Positions 54,654 to 64,000 of a stretch of 64,000 nucleotides of DNA are shown piece by piece (positions within the stretch are counted from its first letter, which is position 1; every line of letters starts with the position of its first letter). The notes below the pieces were generated by a model, which was given only the letters and a program-made list of their open reading frames with translations, was not told the origin of the DNA and ran no database searches. The position numbers were made by a program, and so were the translations under genes. The stretch is from Erythrobacter dokdonensis DSW-74 (GTDB taxonomy: Bacteria; Pseudomonadota; Alphaproteobacteria; Sphingomonadales; Sphingomonadaceae): the NCBI RefSeq assembly GCF_001677335.1, contig NZ_LZYB01000001.1, positions 124,001 through 188,000 of the forward strand, in the 5' to 3' direction.

Positions 54654-55316
54654 ATGCTGGTCCGGGACGTCACGCCGACCCTGATCGAGGTTGAGGGCAG
54701 GGCTGTCGCGCCCCGGTCGACTCAGGCTTATTTGGGGATCGTCACGCAGGTCTGGGCTCCGAAAAGGTGGGGCCCCTTTGTTCGCAAGCATTGGGATTAC
54801 GGGCCCGAGCACGCTGTCGCGATCCTTGAGCTCGAGATCGAGGTGGACGATCAATCGGGCGAGGATTGCGCGCTGTTCCCGGTGCTGCGGATCATATTCA
54901 AGCCCGGTAGCTGGAAGGGATCGAGTTTCGCCGATCTTGCCGGCCAGACGTTTGTCGAAGGCGTGGACCCGGTCAAATTCGAAGCGCACTACGGCAATGA
55001 TGCGCCGCACTTCGAGAACAACCGGGTGCAATTCCACGCCGGCGCTGAGCCGGGCCAATTGCAGCTGTATTGGCAGGCGCAATATCGCTGGTATCCGAAT
55101 GACGCGCCTGAACCGTTTCGTTTCTCGGGACCTATCCGCATTCAGGGACTATGGCTCGATGTGATGCGCGATGAGGATGCCGCTCCGATCGTGGCTGCGG
55201 CTATGCCCGGCTTTGCGCTCCATTCGCTGGCGCCTCCGGTGATCACCGACGAGGATCGCACGGCCTTCGTGCCGAAGAAGTTCGCTCATTGGAGGGTCCA
55301 CTGGTATGCCGCCTGA
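54654..55316 (+). CDS. Protein of unknown function next to glmU
   Basis: This 220-residue soluble protein has no recognised family. It is rich in aromatic residues (FVRKHWDYGPEHAVAILELE, LQLYWQAQYRWYPNDAPEPF), and lacks a signal peptide and membrane segments. It begins 5 nt after the glmU stop and overlaps the HNH gene by 11 nt, so the three are in one unit. The shared end FAHWRVHWYAA is encoded in the overlap region. No catalytic motif is visible. Confidence 0.65.
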   Translation: MLVRDVTPTLIEVEGRAVAPRSTQAYLGIVTQVWAPKRWGPFVRKHWDYGPEHAVAILELEIEVDDQSGEDCALFPVLRIIFKPGSWKGSSFADLAGQTFVEGVDPVKFEAHYGNDAPHFENNRVQFHAGAEPGQLQLYWQAQYRWYPNDAPEPFRFSGPIRIQGLWLDVMRDEDAAPIVAAAMPGFALHSLAPPVITDEDRTAFVPKKFAHWRVHWYAA

Positions 55317-55590
55317 CACCGAAGCAACCGCGCCGCTCACTTGCTGGCTGTGCGAGCGTCCGCTGGGCGAAATCGTCCAGTGGCATCACCCGGTGCCCAA
55401 GGCCAAGAAGGGCAAGGTGAAGGTGCCGGTGCACCCGATCTGCCACAAGACGATCCACGCCAACTTCACCAACAACGAACTGGCGCGGATCGGAGACGAT
55501 ACCGAAGTGATCCGCGCCAATCCCGCCATCGCCAAATTCGTCGCATGGATCGCGAACAAGCCCGCCGATTTCAACGCGCCGACGCGCTAG
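55306..55590 (+). CDS. Small HNH-type protein
   Basis: This 94-residue protein has an HNH-like zinc site: a CWLCERP knuckle, WHHPVPKAKKG for the first His pair, and VHPICHKTIHANFT with the second C and H. The core spans about residues 12-65 and the rest is a helical tail. Proteins of this size are often annotated as HNH endonucleases, but nuclease activity of this stand-alone form is not shown. It overlaps the preceding unknown gene by 11 nt. Confidence 0.75.
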   Translation: MPPDTEATAPLTCWLCERPLGEIVQWHHPVPKAKKGKVKVPVHPICHKTIHANFTNNELARIGDDTEVIRANPAIAKFVAWIANKPADFNAPTR

Positions 55591-55605
55591 GGCCAGATCA
55601 GCGCA

Positions 55606-55845
55606 TCACGCGTCCTGCATGCGCGCCGCCTCGCCGCCGCTGGCGATATAATCGGCTTCCCATTGTTCGAACTCGGTGCGGCTCAACAGGTAGCGCTGGC
55701 GCGCCTCGTGAAAGCTGATCGCCTGCTCGCGCACGGCGCGCACCACGTCATCCTTGCGGGCCTTCGACCAGTGGACGCGGTGATTGCGGGGCAGGCCGTA
55801 GCGCTTGATCGCTTCGGAGATCGAAATATCCCTTGGGTAAGCCAT
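55606..55845 (-). CDS. DUF1153 protein, SciP-like
   Basis: This 79-residue protein consists of the DUF1153 domain found in Caulobacter SciP, a small helix-turn-helix protein that binds CtrA-activated promoters. Here: GLPRNHRVHWSKARKDDVVR, AVREQAISFHEARQRYLLSR and EFEQWEADYI. SciP is longer at its N-terminus, so this is a short form or paralogue. The ATG at 55845 is preceded by AAGGACGAGACGAC. Function as a cell-cycle regulator is only suggested by family. Confidence 0.75.
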   Translation of the reverse strand: MAYPRDISISEAIKRYGLPRNHRVHWSKARKDDVVRAVREQAISFHEARQRYLLSRTEFEQWEADYIASGGEAARMQDA

Positions 55846-56032
55846 GTCGTCTCGTCCTTCATCGGTTGATCGCCCCCGATGGACCAAGTGTTGACGTGCA
55901 GGCTTAACCAGTGGCTGCAAAACAGGGTTAATTCCCGCTTCACAAACCGTTCCGTGCCGCGCGTGCGACGAAGCGAGCGCAAAGTGTCGGTCTGCTTTAC
56001 AGGTATTTGCAGTTGGCCTTGTTATATAACGC

Positions 56033-56063
56033 AAAAAGGGCAGCTCCCTAGCCGGAGCTGCCC
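56033..56063 (-). terminator. Terminator of the prolyl oligopeptidase gene
   Basis: A perfect 10-bp stem GGGCAGCTCC/GGAGCTGCCC with loop CTAGCC is followed in the minus direction by TTTTTGCG. It begins 26 nt after the peptidase stop codon. Confidence 0.9.
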
Positions 56064-56089
56064 CTCTGCAACGCGACAAGGCGCGCTGT

Positions 56090-58237
56090 CTATTCGCCGC
56101 TGCGGTCGTCCATCAGCCGCTGCATCAGGTAAACGAACTGGAGCGCCTGCAGCTTGGCGCGCTGTTCGTTGTCGACCCCGCCGGAATGGCCTCCGGTGGT
56201 GTCCTCGAAGTAGTAATAAGGCTGGCCAAGCGCCTTGAGTTTTGCCGCCCCCTTGCGCGCGTGCGCCGGGTGGGTACGGTCGTCGGCGGTCGAGGCCCAC
56301 AGGAACGGCGTGGGGTAATCCACACCTTCCACAATCTTCTGGTAGGGCGAATAACCCTCGATCCAGGCACGCTGTTCGGGAATGCGCGGGTCGCCATATT
56401 CGCCGATCCACGAAGCCCCGCGTCCGATCAGGTGATAGCGCAGCATGTCGAACAGCGGGATCTGCACGATTGCCGCGCCGAACAGGTCGGGTCGCTGGGT
56501 GAAGGCAGTGCCGACCAGCAGGCCGCCTTGCGAGCCGCCCTGAATGCCAAGATGCTGGGGTGAGGTGAAGCCACGCTTCACCAGGTCTTCACCCACCGCA
56601 ATAAAATCATCCCAGGTGCGCTGCTTGTTTTCGCGGATTGCGGTCTGGTGCCACTGGGGGCCGAATTCGCCCCCGCCGCGCAGGTTCGCGAGCACATAGG
56701 CGCCACCTTTCTCAACCCACAGCTTGCCGGTCGGGCCGAGATAGCTAGGCAGGCTCGCAATCTGGAACCCGCCATAGCCGGTCATCAGAGCGGCTGTGGA
56801 GCCGTCCATGGTCATGCCCTTGGGCTTGACGATGAAGTAGGGGATCCTGGTCCCGTCCTTGCTGGTCGCCTCGTATTGCGCGACCTCCATGCCCTCGGGG
56901 TCGAAATAGGCGGGAGAGGTCTTGAGCACTGCGGGCGGTGTAGAGCCGTCGGTATAGTAGAGCGTGGTGGGATTGAGGAAATCGCTCACCGTGTACATGA
57001 TCTCTTCGGTGGTGTCCGAGGAGGCCGCGATGCCGAGCGTCGCGTTGTCCGGCAAAGCCACCTCGCGGCTGCGCCAGGCGCCATCGTCGAAGCGGAATTC
57101 GAGCACCTTGCCCACGACATTGTCGAGCAGCGTGACAAACAGGCTGTCGCCAGTGATTGCGGCACCCTGCTTGGTCTGCCGTTCGCCGGGCGCCCAGACC
57201 AGCGTCTTCTTCGCGCCGTTGGGGTCGGCCTTCCACGCCTCCAGATCCATCGCGATGAGGCTGTCGGCGGGGAAAGTCTGGCCGTCTACCGTCCAGTCGA
57301 CATCGGTCGAGACCAGCAGGTGGCCGTCGACGATCCCGTAGAGCCGGGCCTTCTTCGGAATGTCGAGCTGCAGCCACGCGCCGTCCTTCCAGACGTAGTA
57401 GAGGCTTTCATGGAAGCTGACCCCGCGATAGGCAGTCCGGGCATGAATCACGCCCTCATTGTCGCGCAGCAGGGTCGCGCTGGCCCATACGTCGCTCGCC
57501 TCGCCGCGGAACAATTCCTCGGCCTCGGCGATCGTCGTTCCGCGCTTCCAGACGCGGCTGGTGAAGGGATATTCACTTTCGGTCAGTGTGCCGGTGCCGA
57601 AATCGCGGCCGACCAGCAGAGTGTTCTCGTCGATCCAGACGATGCCGCCCTGGCTTTTCTCGTCGAGCACGAACCCGCCTTCCACGAACTGCTTTGTCGA
57701 AGTGTCGAATTCGCGCATGATGGTGGCGTCCTCGCCCCCGTCGGACAGCGCGATCATGCACTTGGTCATCGCCGGGGGCAGGCAGGTCGAGCCCTTGTAG
57801 ACCCATTCCCGCCCTTCTGCCTTGGCCAGCGCGTCAATGTCGAGCACCACTTCCCACTGCGGATTGTCGGTGCGGTAGCTGGCAAGCGTGGTGCGGCGGA
57901 GCACCCCCTTGGGGTTATCCTTGTCCTGCCAGAAATTGTAGAGCCCGTCGGGACGGAAGCTGACAAAGGGGATGCGGTCCTGGCTGTCGAAGATTGCCAG
58001 TGCCTCGGTTTTCAGCTGCGCGAAACGAGGATCACTTTCGAGCGCGGCGAGGGTGCGTTCGTTTTCCTTGGCCACCCAGTCGAGCGCTTCCTTGGAGCGC
58101 GCTTCCTCAAGCCAGATGAAGGGGTCCTGTTCGGGGCCGGGAACACCATCGACAGGGGCTTGATCGGCGGCTGCCGCGCCGGTGGTTGCGGTGATCGTCA
58201 TTGCGAGCGCCAGGGCAAGGGTTGAGACAAGTTTCAC
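56090..58237 (-). CDS. Prolyl oligopeptidase family serine peptidase (S9A)
   Basis: This 715-residue protein has a signal peptide (LVSTLALALAMTITATTG), so it is secreted to the periplasm, followed by a seven-bladed beta-propeller (to about residue 440) and an alpha/beta-hydrolase domain. The triad is Ser in GIQGGSQGGLLVG, Asp in ASTADDRTHP and His in TTGGHSGGVD. Landmarks such as DPFIWLEE and ANLRGGGEFGPQWHQ are typical for S9A. The start is GTG at 58237 with an AGGAGAGG Shine-Dalgarno; a TTG five codons upstream is less likely. It cleaves proline-containing peptides. Confidence 0.92.
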   Translation of the reverse strand: MKLVSTLALALAMTITATTGAAAADQAPVDGVPGPEQDPFIWLEEARSKEALDWVAKENERTLAALESDPRFAQLKTEALAIFDSQDRIPFVSFRPDGLYNFWQDKDNPKGVLRRTTLASYRTDNPQWEVVLDIDALAKAEGREWVYKGSTCLPPAMTKCMIALSDGGEDATIMREFDTSTKQFVEGGFVLDEKSQGGIVWIDENTLLVGRDFGTGTLTESEYPFTSRVWKRGTTIAEAEELFRGEASDVWASATLLRDNEGVIHARTAYRGVSFHESLYYVWKDGAWLQLDIPKKARLYGIVDGHLLVSTDVDWTVDGQTFPADSLIAMDLEAWKADPNGAKKTLVWAPGERQTKQGAAITGDSLFVTLLDNVVGKVLEFRFDDGAWRSREVALPDNATLGIAASSDTTEEIMYTVSDFLNPTTLYYTDGSTPPAVLKTSPAYFDPEGMEVAQYEATSKDGTRIPYFIVKPKGMTMDGSTAALMTGYGGFQIASLPSYLGPTGKLWVEKGGAYVLANLRGGGEFGPQWHQTAIRENKQRTWDDFIAVGEDLVKRGFTSPQHLGIQGGSQGGLLVGTAFTQRPDLFGAAIVQIPLFDMLRYHLIGRGASWIGEYGDPRIPEQRAWIEGYSPYQKIVEGVDYPTPFLWASTADDRTHPAHARKGAAKLKALGQPYYYFEDTTGGHSGGVDNEQRAKLQALQFVYLMQRLMDDRSGE

Positions 58238-58301
58238 GCGTCCTCTCCTCAAGGATAATCTGGTGCCGTTGTGCCGAGCAAGCGACGGAAAGGAAAGAGG
58301 T

Positions 58302-58336
58302 GGAAACGAGAAAGGGCGAGCCTTTGGCCCGCCCTT
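58302..58336 (-). terminator. Possible terminator after atpC
   Basis: In the minus direction AAGGGCGGGC...GCTCGCCCTT forms a hairpin at 58312-58336, but only a weak T-rich stretch (CTCGTTTCC) follows. It lies 30 nt after the atpC stop codon. Confidence 0.45.
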
Positions 58337-58365
58337 GTCAGTCGTTCGTCGATTGGCCGGGGTTC

Positions 58366-58623
58366 TTACCCCTCGACGTGCTCTGCCAGCACGGTGAGGC
58401 CGTTTTCGTTGACCTCGGCAAAGCCGCCGCGCACCTGAATGATCTCGGGCGCTGCGTTGGCTGATGCGAAGACCTGGACGGCGCCATCGCGGATGGTGGA
58501 CATGAAGGGCGCGTGGCCCTCGAGCACGCCGAATTCGCCCTCGGTGCCGGGGACGACCACCATGTGGACATCCTCAGAACGGACGAGCTTGGCGGGGGTG
58601 ACGAGTTCGAAGTGGAGAGGCAT
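58366..58623 (-). CDS. atpC: F1Fo ATP synthase subunit epsilon
   Basis: This 85-residue subunit is the short alphaproteobacterial form: the beta-sandwich domain ([59 protein letters not shown]) without the inhibitory C-terminal two-helix domain of E. coli. It couples gamma to the Fo ring. It is last in the minus-strand atp cluster and separated from atpD by an FkbM gene, an unusual order. Confidence 0.95.
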   Translation of the reverse strand: MPLHFELVTPAKLVRSEDVHMVVVPGTEGEFGVLEGHAPFMSTIRDGAVQVFASANAAPEIIQVRGGFAEVNENGLTVLAEHVEG

Positions 58624-58658
58624 TGATTTATCCGTTTTGAATTATGGCATGTCACTGT

Positions 58659-59393
58659 CTAATCGAGCCGCGCCATGACGCAGTCATACTCAAGCACCGC
58701 GCATTTTTCCGTGCGAGAAACCACGGAGAGATTCATCAGGCTGAAACCGAGATCGCGGCAGTAGCGCAGGGCTTCTATATAGTCTGGTTGCCCGGCATAA
58801 ATCTGGGTGACAGAGATTTCCGTTTGCAGTCCAAGGATTCTCGGGAGCAGTGTCTTTGCCCCTTCGCATACCTCAATGTCGTAGCCTTGAGTGTCCATTT
58901 TCAAGAACAGCCGACGCTCTGGATCATTGAGCGGAGCGATTACGTCGATAAGAGAATCCAGCGTCTTTATCACTACCGATATTGTCGTTACGCGCTCAGG
59001 AATCGTTGAATGGGCAGGACTGAGAAACGAACTATACACAGAGTTCGGACCGCCGTCGCCTACGAGGTTGAACTCGCTCGTCCCCGCCGTCTGACCAAGA
59101 GCGAAATTGTGCACGTGCCAGTGTGGATCTGACGCTGCGGCTTGACTGAGCAGGTCGAAAATACCGGGGATCGGCTCGAACGAGTGGATCTCGCCGGTGT
59201 ATCCGATGTCCCTGAGGCTCTCCGCATACTGACCACGATTGGCCCCTACATCGAGCACACAATCTATCTGCAGCTGTCGGAGTGTCTGGATCAGAAAGTC
59301 CTTGTCCAGAAAACGCTGAAGCTGCGATGCTTGCGGGATTGTTCTGCCGCTGGAAAGGTAATGAAGTCCGAGGCGTCGCACTGCATCCAGCAT
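58659..59393 (-). CDS. FkbM family methyltransferase inserted between atpD and atpC
   Basis: This 244-residue SAM-dependent methyltransferase of the FkbM type has IDCVLDVGANRGQYAESLRD (SAM motif I), IHSFEPIPGIFDLL (motif II), and a LFLKMDTQGYDIEV block. The DTQGYD motif is characteristic of the family. FkbM enzymes usually methylate sugars or natural products. The gene has a strong AAGGAG Shine-Dalgarno and lower GC than the atp genes (31 of 60 in a sample at 58801-58860). It breaks the normally tight atpD-atpC pair and looks like an acquired insertion. Confidence 0.9.
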   Translation of the reverse strand: MLDAVRRLGLHYLSSGRTIPQASQLQRFLDKDFLIQTLRQLQIDCVLDVGANRGQYAESLRDIGYTGEIHSFEPIPGIFDLLSQAAASDPHWHVHNFALGQTAGTSEFNLVGDGGPNSVYSSFLSPAHSTIPERVTTISVVIKTLDSLIDVIAPLNDPERRLFLKMDTQGYDIEVCEGAKTLLPRILGLQTEISVTQIYAGQPDYIEALRYCRDLGFSLMNLSVVSRTEKCAVLEYDCVMARLD

Positions 59394-59483
59394 AAGATAA
59401 CTCCTTTATGCCCTTTACAGGCAGATGCATGCCACATCAGACGTCGCTGGCTCCAACTAACACCGAGCTACGACGACCTCCTA

Positions 59484-60977
<1,494 letters not shown>

Positions 60978-61511
60978 TTAAAAAAGTGCGAGGATTTCGA
61001 TTTGGTCTGCTGCTTGTGAGCTTTGCCAGATCAGAACAGTGTAGTTTCTGTCTTGGGTCTCGAAACCGAATGCGGCACCCGGCGCGTTGCGCCCCGTGAC
61101 TTGTTCAAGGCTTCCAAGTCGGCCGCTTTTCGCGCTCAGCGTTGCAGCGATCGAAGCCATGGAAGCCTCAAGATGCTGTGATTGATTGCCGATTTGACCC
61201 ACGGTCTTTAGATGACATGACCTATCAGAAACACCCAGAAAGACTGGTTCTGCGCCAGCTACCGGTCTAAGTAGCCAAGCGGTCGAAGCGGTCTCTCCGA
61301 ATACCTTTTTCCGGCCCTCTCCATCAAGAGTCATGGCGAGAGAGGGGGCGTTCGCAAGCGCGTCAGATATTGCCTGTCCATCGCCCTGCATGACAAGGCA
61401 ATGCGTCACGAACATCTCGGACGCAAAGTTGTCGGACGTTATTTCTGCGCCAAGCGGCTGATTGACCATCGCCAATAGCGCAAAGGCAGAGATGGCGGAT
61501 AGGCGCTTCAT
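60978..61511 (-). CDS. Secreted protein of unknown function between atpG and atpD
   Basis: This 177-residue protein has a signal peptide (KRLSAISAFALLAMVNQPLG, cleavage near AE) and a periplasmic domain with two cysteines (THCLVMQ, DRSCHLK) that could form a disulfide. Its family was not recognised. The ATG at 61511 overlaps the atpG stop (TGATG) and has a GGAGG Shine-Dalgarno inside atpG, so it is coupled to the atp transcript. Its base composition is unlike its neighbours (29 G or C of 60 sampled at 61201-61260). It looks acquired. Confidence 0.75.
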   Translation of the reverse strand: MKRLSAISAFALLAMVNQPLGAEITSDNFASEMFVTHCLVMQGDGQAISDALANAPSLAMTLDGEGRKKVFGETASTAWLLRPVAGAEPVFLGVSDRSCHLKTVGQIGNQSQHLEASMASIAATLSAKSGRLGSLEQVTGRNAPGAAFGFETQDRNYTVLIWQSSQAADQIEILALF

Positions 61512-62380
61512 CAAAGCGCCTCCGCGCCCGCAATAATTTCAATCAGTTCCGTCGTGATCGCGGCCTGGCGGCTGCGGTTGTACTGGATCGTCAGCTTCTG
61601 GATCAGCTCGCCCGCGTTGCGCGTGGCGTTGTCCATCGCGGTCATCGAGGCGCCCTGTTCGGAAGCCTCGCGTTCGAGCAGGGCGCCGAACAGCTGGGTG
61701 CGCACGTAGCGCGGCAGCAGTTCCTCGAGGATTTCCTCCTCGCCCGGTTCATATTGCACCACCGCGTCCCCGCTGGCCGCTTCGGCAGGCGCCGGGACAG
61801 GGATGAGCTGGGTGACGGTCGGCTCCTGCGCCAGCGCCGACTTGAAGGTCGGGTAGATCAGGTGCGCGACATCGAACTGGCCGGCGTCGAACATCGCGAT
61901 CAGTTCGTTCGCGATGGCTTCGGCCTCAGTGAAGCCCGGCGTCTTGACCGTGCTGGTGTCGAAGCCTTCGCCGATCAGGTTCGGGAACTCGCGCTTCAGC
62001 GGCGCGCGGCCCTTCTTGCCGACGAGGTAGAATTCGACCTGCTTGCCAGCGGCTTGCAATTCGCGCGCCTTGGCCTTGGCGGCCTTGACGAGGTTCGAGT
62101 TGAGACCGCCGCACAGGCCCTTGTCGGTGTTGACCACAACAAGGAGGTTGCGCTGGTCCGAGCCGGTGCCCGCCAGCAGGCGGGGCGCAGCCGAGCCCGA
62201 AACCTTGCCCGCGAGGCTGGCCATCACCGCGCTCAGACGGGTCGCATAGGGCCGCGCTGCTTCCGCCGCGCTCTGGGCGCGGCGCAGCTTGGCCGCCGCG
62301 ACCATCTGCTTGGCCTTGGTGATCTTCTGGGTCGACTTGACCGAGTTGATCCGGCCCTTGAGTTCCTTGAGTGAGGGCAC
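61511..62380 (-). CDS. atpG: F1Fo ATP synthase subunit gamma
   Basis: This 289-residue rotor-shaft subunit has the N-terminal helix [20 protein letters not shown] and [15 protein letters not shown], a central [20 protein letters not shown] block, and C-terminal helix [20 protein letters not shown] and [20 protein letters not shown], all invariant in gamma subunits. The stop overlaps the downstream secreted gene. Confidence 0.98.
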   Translation of the reverse strand: MPSLKELKGRINSVKSTQKITKAKQMVAAAKLRRAQSAAEAARPYATRLSAVMASLAGKVSGSAAPRLLAGTGSDQRNLLVVVNTDKGLCGGLNSNLVKAAKAKARELQAAGKQVEFYLVGKKGRAPLKREFPNLIGEGFDTSTVKTPGFTEAEAIANELIAMFDAGQFDVAHLIYPTFKSALAQEPTVTQLIPVPAPAEAASGDAVVQYEPGEEEILEELLPRYVRTQLFGALLEREASEQGASMTAMDNATRNAGELIQKLTIQYNRSRQAAITTELIEIIAGAEAL

Positions 62381-62392
62381 GTCAGGGCGTCC

Positions 62393-63934
<1,542 letters not shown>

Positions 63935-64000
63935 TTAAGCCTGCATGGCTTTGGCGAGCGAGTTGAGACGGGTGCGGATCGAGGCATCGATGCGCTGCGA
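63935..64000 (-). CDS. atpH: F1Fo ATP synthase subunit delta, C-terminal end only
   Basis: Only the last 21 codons and the stop are inside the window. They read IDASIRTRLNSLAKAMQA at the end, matching the end of the delta subunit (the typical end has the form IDGSVRGRLxxLA). The position directly upstream of atpA agrees with this. The gene continues past the right edge. Confidence 0.9.
   Translation of the reverse strand, partial: SQRIDASIRTRLNSLAKAMQA

Noticed and set aside
55906..55933. Possible CtrA-type site upstream of the SciP-like gene
   Set aside because: TTAACC and GGTTAA are present as an inverted repeat, but the spacing is about 20 nt rather than the TTAA-N7-TTAA of CtrA boxes.
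56648..58225. Open frame of 525 codons antisense to the prolyl oligopeptidase
   Set aside because: It shows only mirror-image codon bias and lies wholly inside a well-supported S9A gene.

Overview
The window is a 64 kb piece of a high-GC alphaproteobacterial chromosome. It fits an Erythrobacteraceae or other Sphingomonadales bacterium best. Support comes from a permuted two-piece tmRNA gene with an ANDNEALALAA-type tag, alphaproteobacterial families (DUF1153/SciP, DUF2794, an HdaA-like protein), a large sphingomonad-style TonB receptor, and split atp gene clusters. There are no rRNA or tRNA genes, IS elements, prophage genes or CRISPR arrays. It reads as core genome with a few odd insertions. 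Long antisense ORFs are common because of the high GC content and were discarded.

Layout: 1-824 is the N-terminal part of uvrB (minus strand). 957-2416 holds a DUF3617 lipoprotein and an alpha/beta hydrolase. 2518-6607 is the ATP-grasp / alpha-E / transglutaminase / Anbu cluster, a conserved but poorly understood peptide-modification and proteasome-like gene set, followed by a LuxR-type regulator with a degenerate receiver. 7581-10040 has an extensin-like protein, a VOC protein, and a CcdA plus thioredoxin pair. 10163-13624 has putP and typA. 14041-17245 has a TonB receptor with a strong terminator, then an RDD protein. 17268-21273 is the ybbP-ybbA ABC transporter divergent from a TesA-like esterase. 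21402-23249 has recF divergent from a predicted sigma-54 unit encoding two 37-residue sister membrane peptides and PspC. 23340-26928 has an SDR, a Nudix hydrolase, two TPM proteins and LemA. 27105-28955 has mscL, tmRNA, a secreted unknown protein and a small membrane protein.

29047-32624 is an arginine succinyltransferase cluster (M20 hydrolase, astA, astB), divergent from malate synthase G at 32762. After two small membrane proteins comes the classic lptD-surA-pdxA-rsmA operon (35840-41462, minus). 41598-44844 has pepA, DUF2256, holC, a lipoprotein and ndk. 44908-48192 (minus) is purM, then purN fused to a YjbR domain, then a sulfotransferase. 48263-51374 (plus) is DUF2066, hdaA-like, cysE and DUF2794. 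51441-53201 (minus) has an SDR and gph. 53278-55590 has glmU, an unknown gene and an HNH protein. 55606-58237 has a DUF1153/SciP-like protein and a prolyl oligopeptidase. 58366-64000 (minus) is the F1 ATP synthase cluster, atpH (partial)-A-G-D-C, interrupted by a secreted unknown protein between atpG and atpD and by an FkbM methyltransferase between atpD and atpC.

The items most worth a second look are the sigma-54 psp-like unit with duplicated micropeptides, the two low-GC insertions in the atp cluster, the purN-yjbR fusion, the 16-bp perfect inverted repeat that would bury the Shine-Dalgarno and start codon of the VOC gene, and the Anbu cluster with its linked regulator. Start codons were chosen by eye from Shine-Dalgarno fit, overlaps and family N-termini. 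No database search was possible, so family names rest on recognised motifs.
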